DNA of 64,000 nt from DATFVJ01 sp963820395 (GTDB taxonomy: Bacteria; Actinomycetota; Actinomycetes; Streptosporangiales; Streptosporangiaceae): assembly GCA_963820395.1 (NCBI GenBank), contig CAWGAE010000012.1:1-64000 (forward strand), in the 5' to 3' direction. Positions 18,550-28,274 of this stretch are shown here, piece after piece. Under the pieces are notes generated by a model that saw only the letters and a program-made list of their open reading frames with translations, was not told the origin of the DNA and did not search any database. Position 1 is the first letter of the stretch; each line of letters begins with the position of its first letter. The translations under genes and the position numbers were made by a program.

Positions 18550-19170
18550 ATGTCAGGGCACAACGGAGGGCCCGGCCCTCAGCCACGCCACACAGTGCAC
18601 CCAGCCATCATGGCAGTCGCTGCCGCGATCATCGTCCTCGCCCTCGGCGCATGCACCAGCACGAGCACCGCGGCCAGCGCTGGCTCCAGCGGTGATACGG
18701 GCACCCTCACCGGGTCGGGTTCGACGTACGTCGCCCCGTTCTTCGCCCTGGCCTTCGCCAAATACCATCAGGAGCACCCTGCGGTCACCGTGAACTATTC
18801 CGCCGTGGGCAGCAGCGGGGGCATCGCCGCGCTCAGCGCCAGGCAGGTCGGTTTCGGCGACTCCGACGTGCCCATGAACGCCAGCGAGCAAGCAGCCGCC
18901 CGCGGAGGCCCGGTCACGCAGGTGCCCGTCGCCCTGGGCGCCGAAAGCGTGGTCTACAACCTCAGCCTCCCGGCGGGCGCCAGGTTGCGCCTGACCGGGC
19001 AGGCCCTGGTCAGCATGCTGGACTGGCTCACCCACGACGGCCAGGCCTATGCCGCCGCGAACAGCTATGTGCCCCTGCCAGCCCAGGTCCGGCAGCTCGT
19101 CCGCACCACGCTGCAGGAGGTCACCGGCCCCACCGGGACACACCTCCTGAGCGGACCGGGACTCAGGTGA
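18550..19170 (+). CDS. pstS: PstS-like phosphate-binding lipoprotein, internally deleted
   Basis: 206 residues, against about 350 or more in the family. It has a lipoprotein signal (LALGACTST) and the phosphate-binding start GTLTGSGSTYVAPFF, then NYSAVGSSGGIAAL and GDSDVPMN. After LTGQALVSMLD the central domain is absent and the text jumps to the C-terminal YVPLPAQVRQLV. The frame stays open, so the deletion is in frame, but the binding cleft should be damaged. It follows the ars genes closely. Confidence 0.6.
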   Translation: MSGHNGGPGPQPRHTVHPAIMAVAAAIIVLALGACTSTSTAASAGSSGDTGTLTGSGSTYVAPFFALAFAKYHQEHPAVTVNYSAVGSSGGIAALSARQVGFGDSDVPMNASEQAAARGGPVTQVPVALGAESVVYNLSLPAGARLRLTGQALVSMLDWLTHDGQAYAAANSYVPLPAQVRQLVRTTLQEVTGPTGTHLLSGPGLR

Positions 19171-19667
19171 CAGCCACCAGCGGCCAGTCCTGGGCAGCTG
19201 CGGCCGCGACGGCCCCGCCCATAGGCGCGGAAGCGCCGGAAGGGCGGGAAGCCCGCCGCGCCCTGGTGGCCCGCGTTCCCGCGCGGAATCCGAGCTGCGC
19301 GCGAATCTCTCGCGCAAAGGTCAGCTTGTGCTTACCCGCATCTGCCCACTACACGCGGGTGATCGTCCGCGCCCGGCGCCCTTGAAGCCGTCTGCGCCAC
19401 GTGGCGCAGTTTTCATATCCCCCGCTAAGCGGGGAGAGATTGGAGGTATATCTCTGGATCTGATGGCTAACCCGTAGCCGAAAGGTGATCGGGGACAGCA
19501 GCATGCCAGGAAACCAGCGGTCATGCCCAGGCGTATGGGTGATGCGCTGGGAGATCCGCATGACATGGCGAAAGCTGGATTGCCTGAAGCCTAATCTCCA
19601 GAAGGTGCATCAAGACGCCCGCCGGAAACACGCCTGAAACCGGGGCCACGTCCAGGGAGGTGGTGTA

Positions 19668-20999
19668 TGAGATGACCACCTCGCGATCGGTTTCTATTTA
19701 AGCACCAATGGCCTCAATTGTCACGTCAGTGTCGGAATTGGTGTCGGGCTTTTGTATTGTCCGCTGGCAGGCGGCGAGGATTTCCGCGCCCATGTACCGG
19801 CGGGACTCGGCCCATTCGTCGTTCTGCTCGGCCAGCACGGCCCCGACCAGGCGGATGATGGCGTCGCGGCCGGGGAAGATGCCCACCACGTCGGTCCGGC
19901 GCCGGATTTCCTTATTCAGGCGTTCTTGCGGATTGTTGCTCCAGATCTGGCGCCAGACCTCGCGGGGGAAGGCGGTGAAGGCCAGGATGTCGTCGCGTGC
20001 CTCGTCCAGGTGCGCGGCGGCCTGCGGGAACTTCGCCTCGAGCGCGGCGGTGACCTGGGCGTGCTGGGCGCGGACGGAGGCGGCGTCGGGCTGCTCGAAG
20101 ATGGTCCGCACCAGCGTGGATACCCATGGCTGGGCGGATTTGGGGATGCGGGTGAGCAGGTTGCGATGGTAGTGGGTCCGGCACCGCTGCCAGGCCGCTC
20201 CGGGCAGCACCGCGGCGATCGCGTCGCGCAGGCCCTGGTGGCAGTCGGAGGTGACCAGGGCCACGCCGGACAGGCCGCGGGCGACCAGGCCCCTGAGGAA
20301 CGCCAGCCACCCGGCGCCGTCCTCGGAGCTGGCCACGTCGATACCGAGGATCTCCCGCTTGCCGCCGGCGTTGACGCCGGTGGCGATCAGGGCGTGCACG
20401 TTCACCGTGCGGCCGCCCTCGCGGACCTTCTGGGTGAGTGCGTCCAGCCACACGAAGGTGTACGGCCCGGCGTCCAGCGGCCGGGACCGGAAGCCGTCCA
20501 CCAGCTCGTCGAGTTCGGCGGCCATGAGGCTGACCTGCGACTTCGACAGCGAGGTGACACCGAGCGAGGCGGCCAGCTTCTCCACCCGCCGGGTGGAGAC
20601 ACCCAGCAGGTAGCTGGTCGCCACCACCGAGGCCAGCGCCCGCTCGGCGCGCCGCCGGTGCTCGAGGAACTCCGGGTAGTACGAGCCTTGGCGCAGCTTG
20701 GGGATCGCCAGCTCGATGGTCCCGGCCCGGGTGTCCCACTCGCGCTGCCGGTAACCGTTGCGGCTGTTCACCCGCCCGGGGGTGACCTCCCCGTAGCCGG
20801 CGTTGCAGCGGACCTCGACATCGGCGTCCATCATCCGCTGCGCAAACCCCTTGATCATCTCCCGGAGCAGGTCCGGGCTCGCCGATGCCAGTGTCTCCTC
20901 GAACTGCGCGCCGGGAACCGGCACAATGTCACGTGCGGCCACTTCGTTCTCCTTCGTCTCGTTGTGAGCACTTCGAAGGATCACGAGGTGGCCGTCTCA
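19668..20999 (-). mobile_element. IS256-family insertion sequence inside the outer intron
   Basis: The ends carry ~21-bp imperfect inverted repeats sharing TGAGA, CCACCTCG and GATC (left from 19668, right ending at 20999). The IS splits the structured 5' RNA part of the outer intron. No clear target duplication could be seen. Confidence 0.75.
19698..20984 (-). CDS. IS256-family (Mutator-type) transposase
   Basis: 428 residues, full length. Family segments are VNSRNGYRQREWDTRAGTIE near the start, YTFVWLDALTQKVREGG (first catalytic Asp), LVTSDCHQGLRDAIAAVLPG (second Asp) with WQRCRTHYHRNLL, and NNPQERLNKEIRRRTDVVG with the final Glu. It is intact. Confidence 0.9.
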   Translation of the reverse strand: MILRSAHNETKENEVAARDIVPVPGAQFEETLASASPDLLREMIKGFAQRMMDADVEVRCNAGYGEVTPGRVNSRNGYRQREWDTRAGTIELAIPKLRQGSYYPEFLEHRRRAERALASVVATSYLLGVSTRRVEKLAASLGVTSLSKSQVSLMAAELDELVDGFRSRPLDAGPYTFVWLDALTQKVREGGRTVNVHALIATGVNAGGKREILGIDVASSEDGAGWLAFLRGLVARGLSGVALVTSDCHQGLRDAIAAVLPGAAWQRCRTHYHRNLLTRIPKSAQPWVSTLVRTIFEQPDAASVRAQHAQVTAALEAKFPQAAAHLDEARDDILAFTAFPREVWRQIWSNNPQERLNKEIRRRTDVVGIFPGRDAIIRLVGAVLAEQNDEWAESRRYMGAEILAACQRTIQKPDTNSDTDVTIEAIGA

Positions 21000-21367
21000 G
21001 GTCACGCCGACACGCCCATCAAAGGCGAACCAGTCACAGCCGGATCAGTTACCCCATACACCACTCCCGTGGACGTGAACGAAACCGGCGCCAGCCCTGT
21101 GGCAGGATATACGGCTGCCTGCCGCAAACCTCTGGGCAAGGAACGATTCCCAGTGAGGGGATTTAAGGAGATGAGTGGGCCGTTTAAATCATGCTAGCAA
21201 CGTATGGAACTGTGAAACGTGGGATCGCCTAAGGGGCGCGAGCCCTATGGCGACAGAGTGCCCGTAGTAGTCGCAGGAGCAACGACCTGCCAAGGAGGAC
21301 GGGAAGGCCGTACCACAGGGCAAAGGGGCACAGGTGACCGGACATCACGAACCGGGAGGTCTGCGTA

Positions 21368-22638
21368 ATGCAAAGCGCCAAGACGGTGCTGGATGTCCTC
21401 CGTGAACGTGGCAGGCGCGGCCTGCCGTGCAACGAGCTGTACCGGCAGATGTTCAACTTCGACCTGTATCTGCTGGCCTACGGGCGGATCTACGCCAATC
21501 AGGGCGCGATGACACCCGGGGCCAGCGCAGAAACCGCGGACGGCATGTCCGAGGCCAAGATCAAACAGATCATCGAGGCGATGCGCTGCGAGCGCTATCG
21601 TTTCAGCCCGGCCCGGCGGACGTTCATCCCGAAAAAGAACGGGAAAATGCGCCCGCTGGGAATGCCGACCTGGCCGGACAAGCTCGTCGGCGAAGTGGTG
21701 CGCCTCCTGCTGGAAGCGTACTATGAGCCGACGTTCTCCAGCCACTCGCATGGGTTCCGTCCCGGCCGGGGCTGCCACACGGCATTAACCGAAGTGGCGA
21801 AGAACTGGACCGGTACAACCTGGTTCATCGAGGGAGACATTTCCGACTGCTTCGGGTCCCTGGACCACGAAATAATGGTCAGGATCCTGTCGGAGAAACT
21901 CCACGACAACCGGTTTCTGCGGCTAATTCGAAACATGCTGAAAGCCGGATACCTGGAAGACTGGAAATACCACGACACGCTGAGCGGCGTTCCGCAAGGC
22001 GGGGTGGTCTCACCCATTCTCTCCAACATTTACCTCAGCAAGCTGGACACCTTTGCCGAGACAGTTCTGATTCCGCACTATACGCGGGGAGCGAGCCGGG
22101 CCCCGAACCCTGAGTACAACACGCTGGGAAACCGGCTCGCGCGGGCACGCAGGAACGGTGACCGGGACAAAGCCCGGGAATACCTGCGGCAGATGCGCGC
22201 TATCCCCTCACGCGACCCGTCCGACCCCGGGTACCGCCGGCTCCGCTACACGCGGTACGCCGACGATGTGCTCCTGGGGTTCACCGGGCCGAAGGCCGAA
22301 GCCGAGGCCATCAAGGATCAGCTGGCACGGTTCTTGCGCGGTGAACTCGCGCTGGAACTCAACGCCGCCAAGACGCTGGTCACCCACGCCCGTACCCGGG
22401 CGGCCCGGTACCTCGGCTACGAGATTATCGTCCAGCACGCCGACCATAAGATCACCAAGGGCCGCCGTTCGGTCAACGGGGTCGTCGCGTTGCGCGTGCC
22501 GCTCGATGTGATCAAGGCAAAACGGGCCCCTTACCGGCGCCACGGCAAATCCTGGCACCGGCCCGCCCTGCAGAACCTGGACGACTACGGCATCATCCAG
22601 GCCTATGCGGCGGAATACCGGGGCGTCGTCGGCTACTA
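21368..22638 (+). CDS. ltrA: Outer intron RT-maturase, 5' part (exon 1)
   Basis: 423 residues are readable before a TAG created at the inner intron junction. RT motifs include GRGCHTALTEV, GDISDCFGSLDH, GVPQGGVVSPILSNIYL and the catalytic YADD in RYTRYADDVLLGF, then the start of maturase domain X (WHRPALQNLDDYGI). The frame resumes at 27306. Splicing of the inner intron would restore VVGYYLLATDVW. Without it the protein is truncated. Confidence 0.9.
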
Positions 22639-23177
22639 GTGCGCCACGAGGCGCACTGCTCGTATCGCCCGCGCAGCGGGCACGGACCGGAGGAGGTGTT
22701 CGTGGGTCTGATGGCTTACCTGGATCCGTGAGGTGAAGGGGACCGTAGCACGCCAGCAAACCGGCAGCCGCGCCCAGGCGTCAGGGGCGGTGTGCCGGGG
22801 GACCCGCGCGATAGGGCAAAGGCTTGATTGCTTAAATCCCAGTTCCCAGAAAGCGGAAGGACGCGCTCGCCGGAAAGACGCCCGGAACCAGCGCCGGCCC
22901 CTGCCGCAGGGTGGTAGTAGACCTGCGGCAATCTTCCGGGGTGCGGGAGCGACGCCCAGTCAGGGTGTTTAAGGGGGCGAACGGGATGCCTAAGTCGCGC
23001 TCGATACGTACGGCAGTGTGAACGTGGGATCACCCGGCCGGGCGCGAGCCCGAGGGTGACGGAGTGCCCGTATGTAGTCGCCGGGGTAACGTCCGGCCAA
23101 TCTGGAGACCGCTAACGGCGGACCACAGGGCGAAGGGGCACAGGCGATGAACAGCACCAGGCCATGAGGGATGCGCA

Positions 23178-23817
23178 ATGCAGAAGGCCGAAGTGGTACT
23201 GAGCGTTCTCCGCGAGCGCGGCAGGAAGGGCCTGCCGCTCACGCAGCTTTACCGGCAGATGTTCAACAAGGATCTGTACCTGCTGGCGTACGGCAACATC
23301 TACTCCAACAAGGGGGCGATGACGCCTGGTGCCAGCGCGGAAACCGCCGACGGCATGTCCGAGGATAAGATCGACCAGATCATCGAGGCGATGCGGCATG
23401 AGCGGTACCGGTTCGCACCGGCCCGCCGCGTCTATATCCCGAAGAAGAACGGGAAGCTCCGCCCCCTCGGGCTGCCTGCGTGGTCAGACAAGCTGGTCGG
23501 CGAGGTGGTCCGCCTCCTGCTGGAGGCGTATTACGAGCCGCGGTTTTCTGACCGGTCGCACGGGTTCCGGAAACGGCGCGGGTGCCACACCGCATTGCGG
23601 GAGGCCCGCGACACCTGGACTGGGGCCGTGTGGTTCATCGAGGGTGACATCTCCGACTGTTACGGCAGCCTCGACCATCAGGTCATGCTGTCGATCCTGG
23701 CGGAGAAGATCCATGACCAGCGGTTCCTGCGGCTTATAGCTCACATGCTGAAAGCCGGGTACCTGGAAGACTGGGAGTACCATGACACGCTCAGCGGCTG
23801 TCCGCAAGGCGGCGTGG
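23178..23817 (+). CDS. ltrA: Inner intron RT-maturase, 5' part
   Basis: This is the N-terminal ~213 residues of an RT-maturase closely related to the outer one (start MQKAEVVLSVLRERGRKG, GDISDCYGSLDHQV, LSGCPQGGVV). The frame runs into a recombinase-bearing element right after the QGGVV motif and stops at 23837. The remainder continues from about 26065. As it stands the enzyme is split before its YADD motif, so the inner intron lacks an active maturase unless the insert excises. Confidence 0.88.
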
Positions 23818-25469
23818 TCACGCCCCCAACGCAATAGATAACCTGCGCGATGGTCACTCTCCGTGTCGGGCTCGGTCTCGGGTCGGCCGGTGCTGGCTGC
23901 GCGGGTGGGGATGCGGTGCCGGATGGTGATCTTCTCGGGGCCGATGAGGATGTCCTTGACGAGCAGGCGCAGTACGCGCTGGCGTTGTCCGGTGTCGGCG
24001 GTGGCGACGTTGCCGTGCAGCTGGGTGAGGAAGCCTTCGAGGCTGTCGGCGAGCTTGAGGTAGGCGTCGTGGTCGGCGAGCTGGGCGTCGAGGGCGTCTA
24101 TCTGCCCGCGCAGGCTGGCTTCTTTGGCCCGCAGGTGCGGCATCCGGGCGCGCAGCTCGTCGATGGTGATCAGCTGCTCGGAGTACGCCTCGATCATGGC
24201 GGTGATGGAGGTGGCGGCCCTGGCGAGCTCGGTTTCCAGGCGTTTGCGCTGGCTGGTGACCGGGTCGGAGGTGCGGGCCTGCTGGAGGCGCTTGCTGATC
24301 TCGGCGCGGATCAGCGCCGGGTCGGCGAGCAGGCCGGTGATGTGGTCCCAGACGACCTGGTCGAGGTAGTCGGCGCGGACCGGCTGGTTGTGGCAGACCC
24401 GGCCGCCTTCGTAGCGGTAGTCGTCGGAGCCCAGGCACCGGTAGTAGTAGATCTTCTTGCTTGTGGTCCGGGTGGAGGTGCGGTAGTAGCCGTATCCGCA
24501 GGCCGAGCAGGCGGCCAGGCTCTGTAGCAGGGAGGGGACCTTAGTGTTGCGGGCGGCGTAGCGCTTGTTGTCTTCCAGGCGCTGCCCGGCGCGGGCGAAG
24601 GTGTCCTGGGTCACGATTGGCGGAACGGCGATCTCGAGCCATTCTTCGCGGGGCCGGTCCACTGCCTTGACCGGGCGCGGCACCGAGCGTCCCTGCAGGC
24701 GGGCGATGCGGTTCAGTCCCGGCTGCTCATGCACGATCTGGGTCTTGCCGAATACCGCCTTCCCGGCGTAGGCGGGGTTGCGCAGCATGCCCCAGATCAC
24801 CGACCGGTCCCAGCGGTGCTTGCCGGTGCGGGTGGGGACGTCCTGGCTGGCCAGCCAGCGGGCCAGGTCGGCGATCGCGGCGCCGTCGTCGGCGTAGCGG
24901 CGGAACATCTCCGCCACCAGGACCGCCTCATGCTCGATGATCTCGTAGGCGGCCCCGGCGTGGTCGCTCTTGCGGACGTACCGGTAGCCGAACGGGGCAC
25001 CCGACAGCACGTTCACCGACCCGGTCCGGGCGCGGTGGGCCTTGCCGCGCCGGTAGCGCTCCATCAGCTGGGCTTTCTCGTATTCGGCGAACATGCCCTG
25101 GAACTGCACCAGCAGCTGGTCTTCAGGCGTATCGCCGCGAGGGCCCTTGACGAACTCCACCCGCACCCCGGCGCGGGCGAACTCCTCGATCAGCAGCGCC
25201 TGGTAGGCGAACTTGCGGGCCAGCCGGTCCGGCGAGTAGCACAGCACCACGTCCACGCATCCCTGGGCGATCAGGTCGCGCAGCGCCTCCAGGGCCGGGC
25301 GGACCAGCGTCGCGCCCGAGTGCCCCTCGTCCTCGAATACCCACTCCTCGGGCAGGTCAGCCCCCAGCTGCCTGGCGTGATCGCGCAACGCCGCTGTCTG
25401 CGACCCGATCGTCTGGTCCTTCTTCTGCCGGGCGCTCGATACCCGGGCGTAGATCGCCGCGCTCGTCAC
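23484..25469 (-). CDS. Large serine recombinase
   Basis: 661 residues as read, but only about 550 belong to the element; the last ~110 are antisense of the host RT gene. N-terminal resolvase domain: AAIYARVSSARQKKDQTIGS (catalytic Ser), YSPDRLARKFAYQALLIEEF. Then the recombinase domain (FGYRYVR, WLASQDVPTRTGKHRWDRS), a zinc ribbon (CSACGYGYY), and a long coiled coil. It should excise and integrate the element. In the circular form the ORF would end differently, just past the attP. Confidence 0.85.
   Translation of the reverse strand: MTSAAIYARVSSARQKKDQTIGSQTAALRDHARQLGADLPEEWVFEDEGHSGATLVRPALEALRDLIAQGCVDVVLCYSPDRLARKFAYQALLIEEFARAGVRVEFVKGPRGDTPEDQLLVQFQGMFAEYEKAQLMERYRRGKAHRARTGSVNVLSGAPFGYRYVRKSDHAGAAYEIIEHEAVLVAEMFRRYADDGAAIADLARWLASQDVPTRTGKHRWDRSVIWGMLRNPAYAGKAVFGKTQIVHEQPGLNRIARLQGRSVPRPVKAVDRPREEWLEIAVPPIVTQDTFARAGQRLEDNKRYAARNTKVPSLLQSLAACSACGYGYYRTSTRTTSKKIYYYRCLGSDDYRYEGGRVCHNQPVRADYLDQVVWDHITGLLADPALIRAEISKRLQQARTSDPVTSQRKRLETELARAATSITAMIEAYSEQLITIDELRARMPHLRAKEASLRGQIDALDAQLADHDAYLKLADSLEGFLTQLHGNVATADTGQRQRVLRLLVKDILIGPEKITIRHRIPTRAASTGRPETEPDTESDHRAGYLLRWGRDHAALRTAAERVMVLPVFQVPGFQHVSYKPQEPLVMDLLRQDRQHDLMVEAAVTVGDVTLDEPHGPSPGVAGLPQCGVAPAPFPEPVRPVRKPRLVIRLQQEADHLADQLV
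23818..23842. repeat. Left 25-bp terminal inverted repeat of recombinase element
   Basis: A perfect inverted copy of 26040-26064. Core: GCCCCCAACGCAATAGATAA. Confidence 0.9.
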
Positions 25470-25602
25470 GGGACGGCCTTCCTTCCTGGCCGGCCCGGAT
25501 ACGGGCCCGCCGCTGCGGTACCAGAATTGCGTAGGCCACCGACAGATCCGTGGCCGCGTGGCGGCCGAAGACGAACTCCGTCTCGACCGCCCGGTCGCTC
25601 AC
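25357..25602 (-). CDS. Small coupled ORF between regulator and recombinase
   Basis: The GTG at 25602 overlaps the TGA of the regulator upstream (GTGA), and the ORF runs into the recombinase gene in another frame. The first ~45 residues (start VSDRAVETEFVFGRHAATDL) look protein-like; the part overlapping the recombinase is lower in quality. Unknown function, possibly a short real protein or a coupling peptide. Confidence 0.35.
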   Translation of the reverse strand: MSDRAVETEFVFGRHAATDLSVAYAILVPQRRARIRAGQEGRPSRDERGDLRPGIERPAEEGPDDRVADSGVARSRQAAGG

Positions 25603-25946
25603 CTGCGGGGACGGTTTCTGCGGCCCCGCTCCAGGAACTCCTCCAGCGCCTGGGCCACCACGGCGGAGATCGTGCGTCCCGACGCCTGGGCATGCTCGCG
25701 AACCGCGGCCGCCAGCCGCACCGGCAGCTTGACCGTGAACACCGTGGCCGTCTCGGGAACCCTGACCCGGCCCGATGCCACCGCCTGGTCCGCGTACCGG
25801 CGGGCCTGCCGCTGCGAGCAGCCGAACCGGCCGGCCAGCTCACGGGCGGCCTCGGCCACAGGGACACCAGCCTCCACCAGCTCAGCGGCCGCGTTGATGC
25901 GCACCGCGTACTCACCGCCGCCAGCACGAGCACGAGCACGAGCCAT
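25599..25946 (-). CDS. HTH plus ribbon-helix-helix DNA-binding protein
   Basis: 115 residues. Residues ~18-58 form an HTH (VAEAARELAGRFGCSQRQAR), and from ~70 a CopG-type ribbon-helix-helix (FTVKLPVRLAAAVREHA, ISAVVAQALEEFLE). It lies just upstream of the recombinase in the same direction, and is likely its regulator or accessory factor. Confidence 0.7.
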   Translation of the reverse strand: MARARARAGGGEYAVRINAAAELVEAGVPVAEAARELAGRFGCSQRQARRYADQAVASGRVRVPETATVFTVKLPVRLAAAVREHAQASGRTISAVVAQALEEFLERGRRNRPRR

Positions 25947-26039
25947 GTTATAAACGTACTACCCGGCATGTCATTACCCGGCCGCGCCGCGCCGAGGCCG
26001 TTCCAGCCGCCGGTAGCTGAGAGTGACGTCGAAGCAGAA

Positions 26040-26064
26040 GTTATCTATTGCGTTGGGGGCGTGA
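26040..26064. repeat. Right 25-bp terminal inverted repeat of recombinase element
   Basis: A perfect inverted copy of 23818-23842. The inner RT frame resumes directly after it at SPVLSNIYLDKLDAF. Confidence 0.9.
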
Positions 26065-27200
26065 GATCACCCGTCCTGAGCAACATCTACCTGGACAAGC
26101 TCGACGCTTTCGTCGAGCGGGAACTGATCCCGCAGTACACGCGGGGGGCCAGTCGCAGACCCAACCCGGTCTACCGGGAGAAGGAAAACGAGCTGGCACG
26201 CGCGCGGCGGCGCGGGGACCGGGCAGCGTACCGGGACCTGAGGCGGCAGCTGCGCTCGACCCCCTTTGGCGACCCGATGGACCCCGGATACCGCCGCCTG
26301 CGGTACATAAGGTACGCAGATGACCACATGCTGGGATTTATCGGGCCGAAGGCCGAAGCCGAGGAGATCAAGGCCAGGCTGGCGAGGTTCCTCCGGGCGA
26401 CCCTCGGGCTGGAACTCAACGACACCAAGACCCTGATCACCCACGCCCGCACCCAGCGGGCGCGGTTCCTCGGCTACCACGTCACCGTCCAGCACTGCGA
26501 CACCAAACTCACCCGAGGCCAGAGAACGGCCAACGGCAGGGTCGCGCTGCGGGTGCCGCCGGACGTGGTCAAGGTCCAGTGCGCCCGCTACCGGCAGCGC
26601 GGCAAACCGTGGCACCGGCCCCGGCTCCAGAACCTGCCCGACTACGACATCGTGCGGACTTACGGAGCCGAGTACGCGGGCGTGGCCAACTACTACCTGC
26701 TCGCCCAGGACGTCTGGCGGATTGACGCCTTGCGCTGGTACGCCCAGACGTCGATGCTGAAGACCCTGGCCGCCAAGCACAAGTCCACCGTCACCCCGAT
26801 GGCGGCCCGTTACAAGGCCAAGATCGAGACCAGTGACGGGCTGCGGACCTGCTTCGAAGCCAGGAAACACCGCGAGGGCAAGCCGGACCTGGTAGCGCGA
26901 TTCGGCGGGATCACCTTGCGGCAAGACCGGCGGGCGGTCATCCGTGACCCTGCGCCGGCACCGGCCCCCGTCCCGCACAAGGAGCTGATCATCCGGCTCC
27001 GCAAGCGGGAATGCGAACTGTGCGAGACCGGCACCACGATGGCAGTCCACCAGGTCGCCAGGCTCGCCGACCTCGGGAAACCGGGACCAGGACAGCCCGC
27101 GTGGGCGGTCCTCATGGCGAAAATGCGGCGCAAGACCCTCATCGTCTGCGCACCCTGCCATGAGCACATCCACGCGACGCCCGTCACGCACGCGGCATAA
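26065..27200 (+). CDS. ltrA: Inner intron RT-maturase, 3' part with HNH domain
   Basis: Continues the RT from SPVLSNIYLDK through the catalytic RYIRYADDHMLGF, maturase domain X (WHRPRLQNLPDYDI, YAQTSMLKTLAAKHKS), and a C-terminal HNH-type zinc nuclease (CELCETG, later CAPCHEHIH). It has no start codon of its own in context because the front part is at 23178. It would be functional only if the recombinase element excises precisely. Confidence 0.88.
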
Positions 27201-27209
27201 ATCGCTGGA

Positions 27210-27243
27210 GAGCCCGGTGCGGTGAAAGCCGCACGCCGGGTTC
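27210..27243 (+). ncRNA. Group II intron domain V (inner intron)
   Basis: A 34-nt hairpin beginning GAGCCCGGTGCGGTGAAAGC, with the GAAA tetraloop, AGC catalytic triad and terminal GGTTC, an excellent match to the bacterial domain V pattern. Domain VI follows to 27305. Confidence 0.9.
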
Positions 27244-27305
27244 GGAGGGAGGCTGCCCGGAAAAGGCCCGGGTTCACCGGGACCTCGCTGGGCAGCCCAC
27301 CCTAC

Positions 27306-27810
27306 CCTGCTCGCCACCGATGTCTGGCGGCTCCGCGCGCTGCGCTGGGACGCCGTGACATCCATGCTGAAAACCCTGGCGGCAAAGCACCAGTCCACGG
27401 TGACCAAGATGGCGGCCAAGCACAAAGCCAAGATCCAGACACCGTATGGGCTGCGTACCTGCTTCGAAGCCAGGACCCAGCGTGACGGCAAGCCAGACCT
27501 GGTAGCCCGGTTCGGGGGGATCCCGCTTGTGCGGAAAAAGAACGCGGTCCTGGCCGACCACGTGCCCGAGCCGGTCCCCTACCCGCGCAAGGAGCTGATC
27601 CACCGGCTCCTGAAACGCAGGTGTGAGCTGTGCGGGCAGGCGGGCAACGTGCTGGTGCACCAAGTCCGCAAGCTCGCCAGCCTCGGGGAACCCGGCCGAG
27701 GCCAGCCTGCATGGGCGGCGAAAATGGCACGGATGCGGCGCAAGACCCTCACGGTCTGCCGTTCCTGCCACGACGTCATCCACGGGCACCCCGCCCTGAA
27801 CACGGCGTAG
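27306..27810 (+). CDS. ltrA: Outer intron RT-maturase, 3' part (exon 2)
   Basis: The reading begins right at the inner intron 3' junction with LLATDVWRLRALRW and continues through domain X (TSMLKTLAAKHQST) to an HNH nuclease (CELCGQAGNVLVHQV, CRSCHDVIH). It completes the frame broken at 22638. Confidence 0.9.
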
Positions 27811-27819
27811 GTCACTGGA

Positions 27820-27853
27820 GAGCCACGTACGCCGAAAGGCGTCCGCGTGGTTC
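27820..27853 (+). ncRNA. Group II intron domain V (outer intron)
   Basis: A 34-nt hairpin starting GAGCCACGTACGCCGAAAGG with GAAA loop and final GGTTC. It is followed by a GC-rich domain VI stem and the presumed 3' end at 27918. Confidence 0.88.
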
Positions 27854-28274
27854 GGAGGAAGGCCGCGCGGAAAAGGACCCGCCACACAGCGGGCACCTCG
27901 CCGCGCGGCCCATCCTGTAGAAGTTCTCACGGTGCGCCGGGGGCCATGAGCAAGTCCCCGCACTTCCAGGGAGGATTGCCAGGGGTGCTTGACAGTGAAG
28001 AATCCGTCTAGGGACGTGTCAAGGATCAAGTGAGGCTGATCCGTAAAGGATCAAGTGAGGCCAGGCGCGCTCGGGGTGGTACGCACGGGGCACGAGGAAC
28101 GGGCAGCTCCGCCGCTGTAGGACCTTCGCAACCCGAGCCGCGCCGAGTGTGCGCCCGGCCAAAGGGCCCGGGTCTACGCGGTCGTCAGCTCCGCATCCTG
28201 CAGAACCTAGGTGAGCATTGCCAGGCAGGGACCGTTTGTGATATTTAACACAAGTATCACTGGGAGGGATGGGC

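Larger units (their letters stand above)
23818..26064. mobile_element. Serine-recombinase element inside the inner RT gene
   Basis: The element is 2.25 kb and ends in a perfect 25-bp inverted repeat (23818-23842 and 26040-26064). It carries an HTH/ribbon-helix-helix protein, a small overlapping ORF and a large serine recombinase, all on the minus strand. The palindromic ends are what the two half-sites of a serine-recombinase attP would look like. Confidence 0.75.
22639..27305 (+). mobile_element. Inner group II intron inserted in the outer intron's RT gene
   Basis: The 5' end GTGCG at 22639 fits the group II consensus, and the 3' end is at 27305 (...CTAC). Joining 22638 to 27306 restores the outer maturase frame exactly. 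The intron carries its own RT-HNH maturase, split by a serine-recombinase element at 23818-26064. A canonical domain V lies at 27210-27243. Confidence 0.88.
19390..27918 (+). mobile_element. Outer group II intron, interrupted by nested elements
   Basis: The 5' end lies near 19390 (a TCTGCGCCACG hairpin that matches the inner intron's start), and the 3' end is at about 27918 after CCATCCTGT. It encodes an RT-maturase split at 22638/27306. Inside it lie an IS256-family IS (19668-20999) and a second intron (22639-27305). The 5' end is not a clean GTGYG, so splicing may be impaired. Domain V is at 27820-27853. Confidence 0.8.

Noticed and set aside
24729..26060. Plus-strand frame that fuses with the inner RT 3' part
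   Set aside because: It is antisense of the serine recombinase and regulator. Only the part from about 26065 is real RT sequence.
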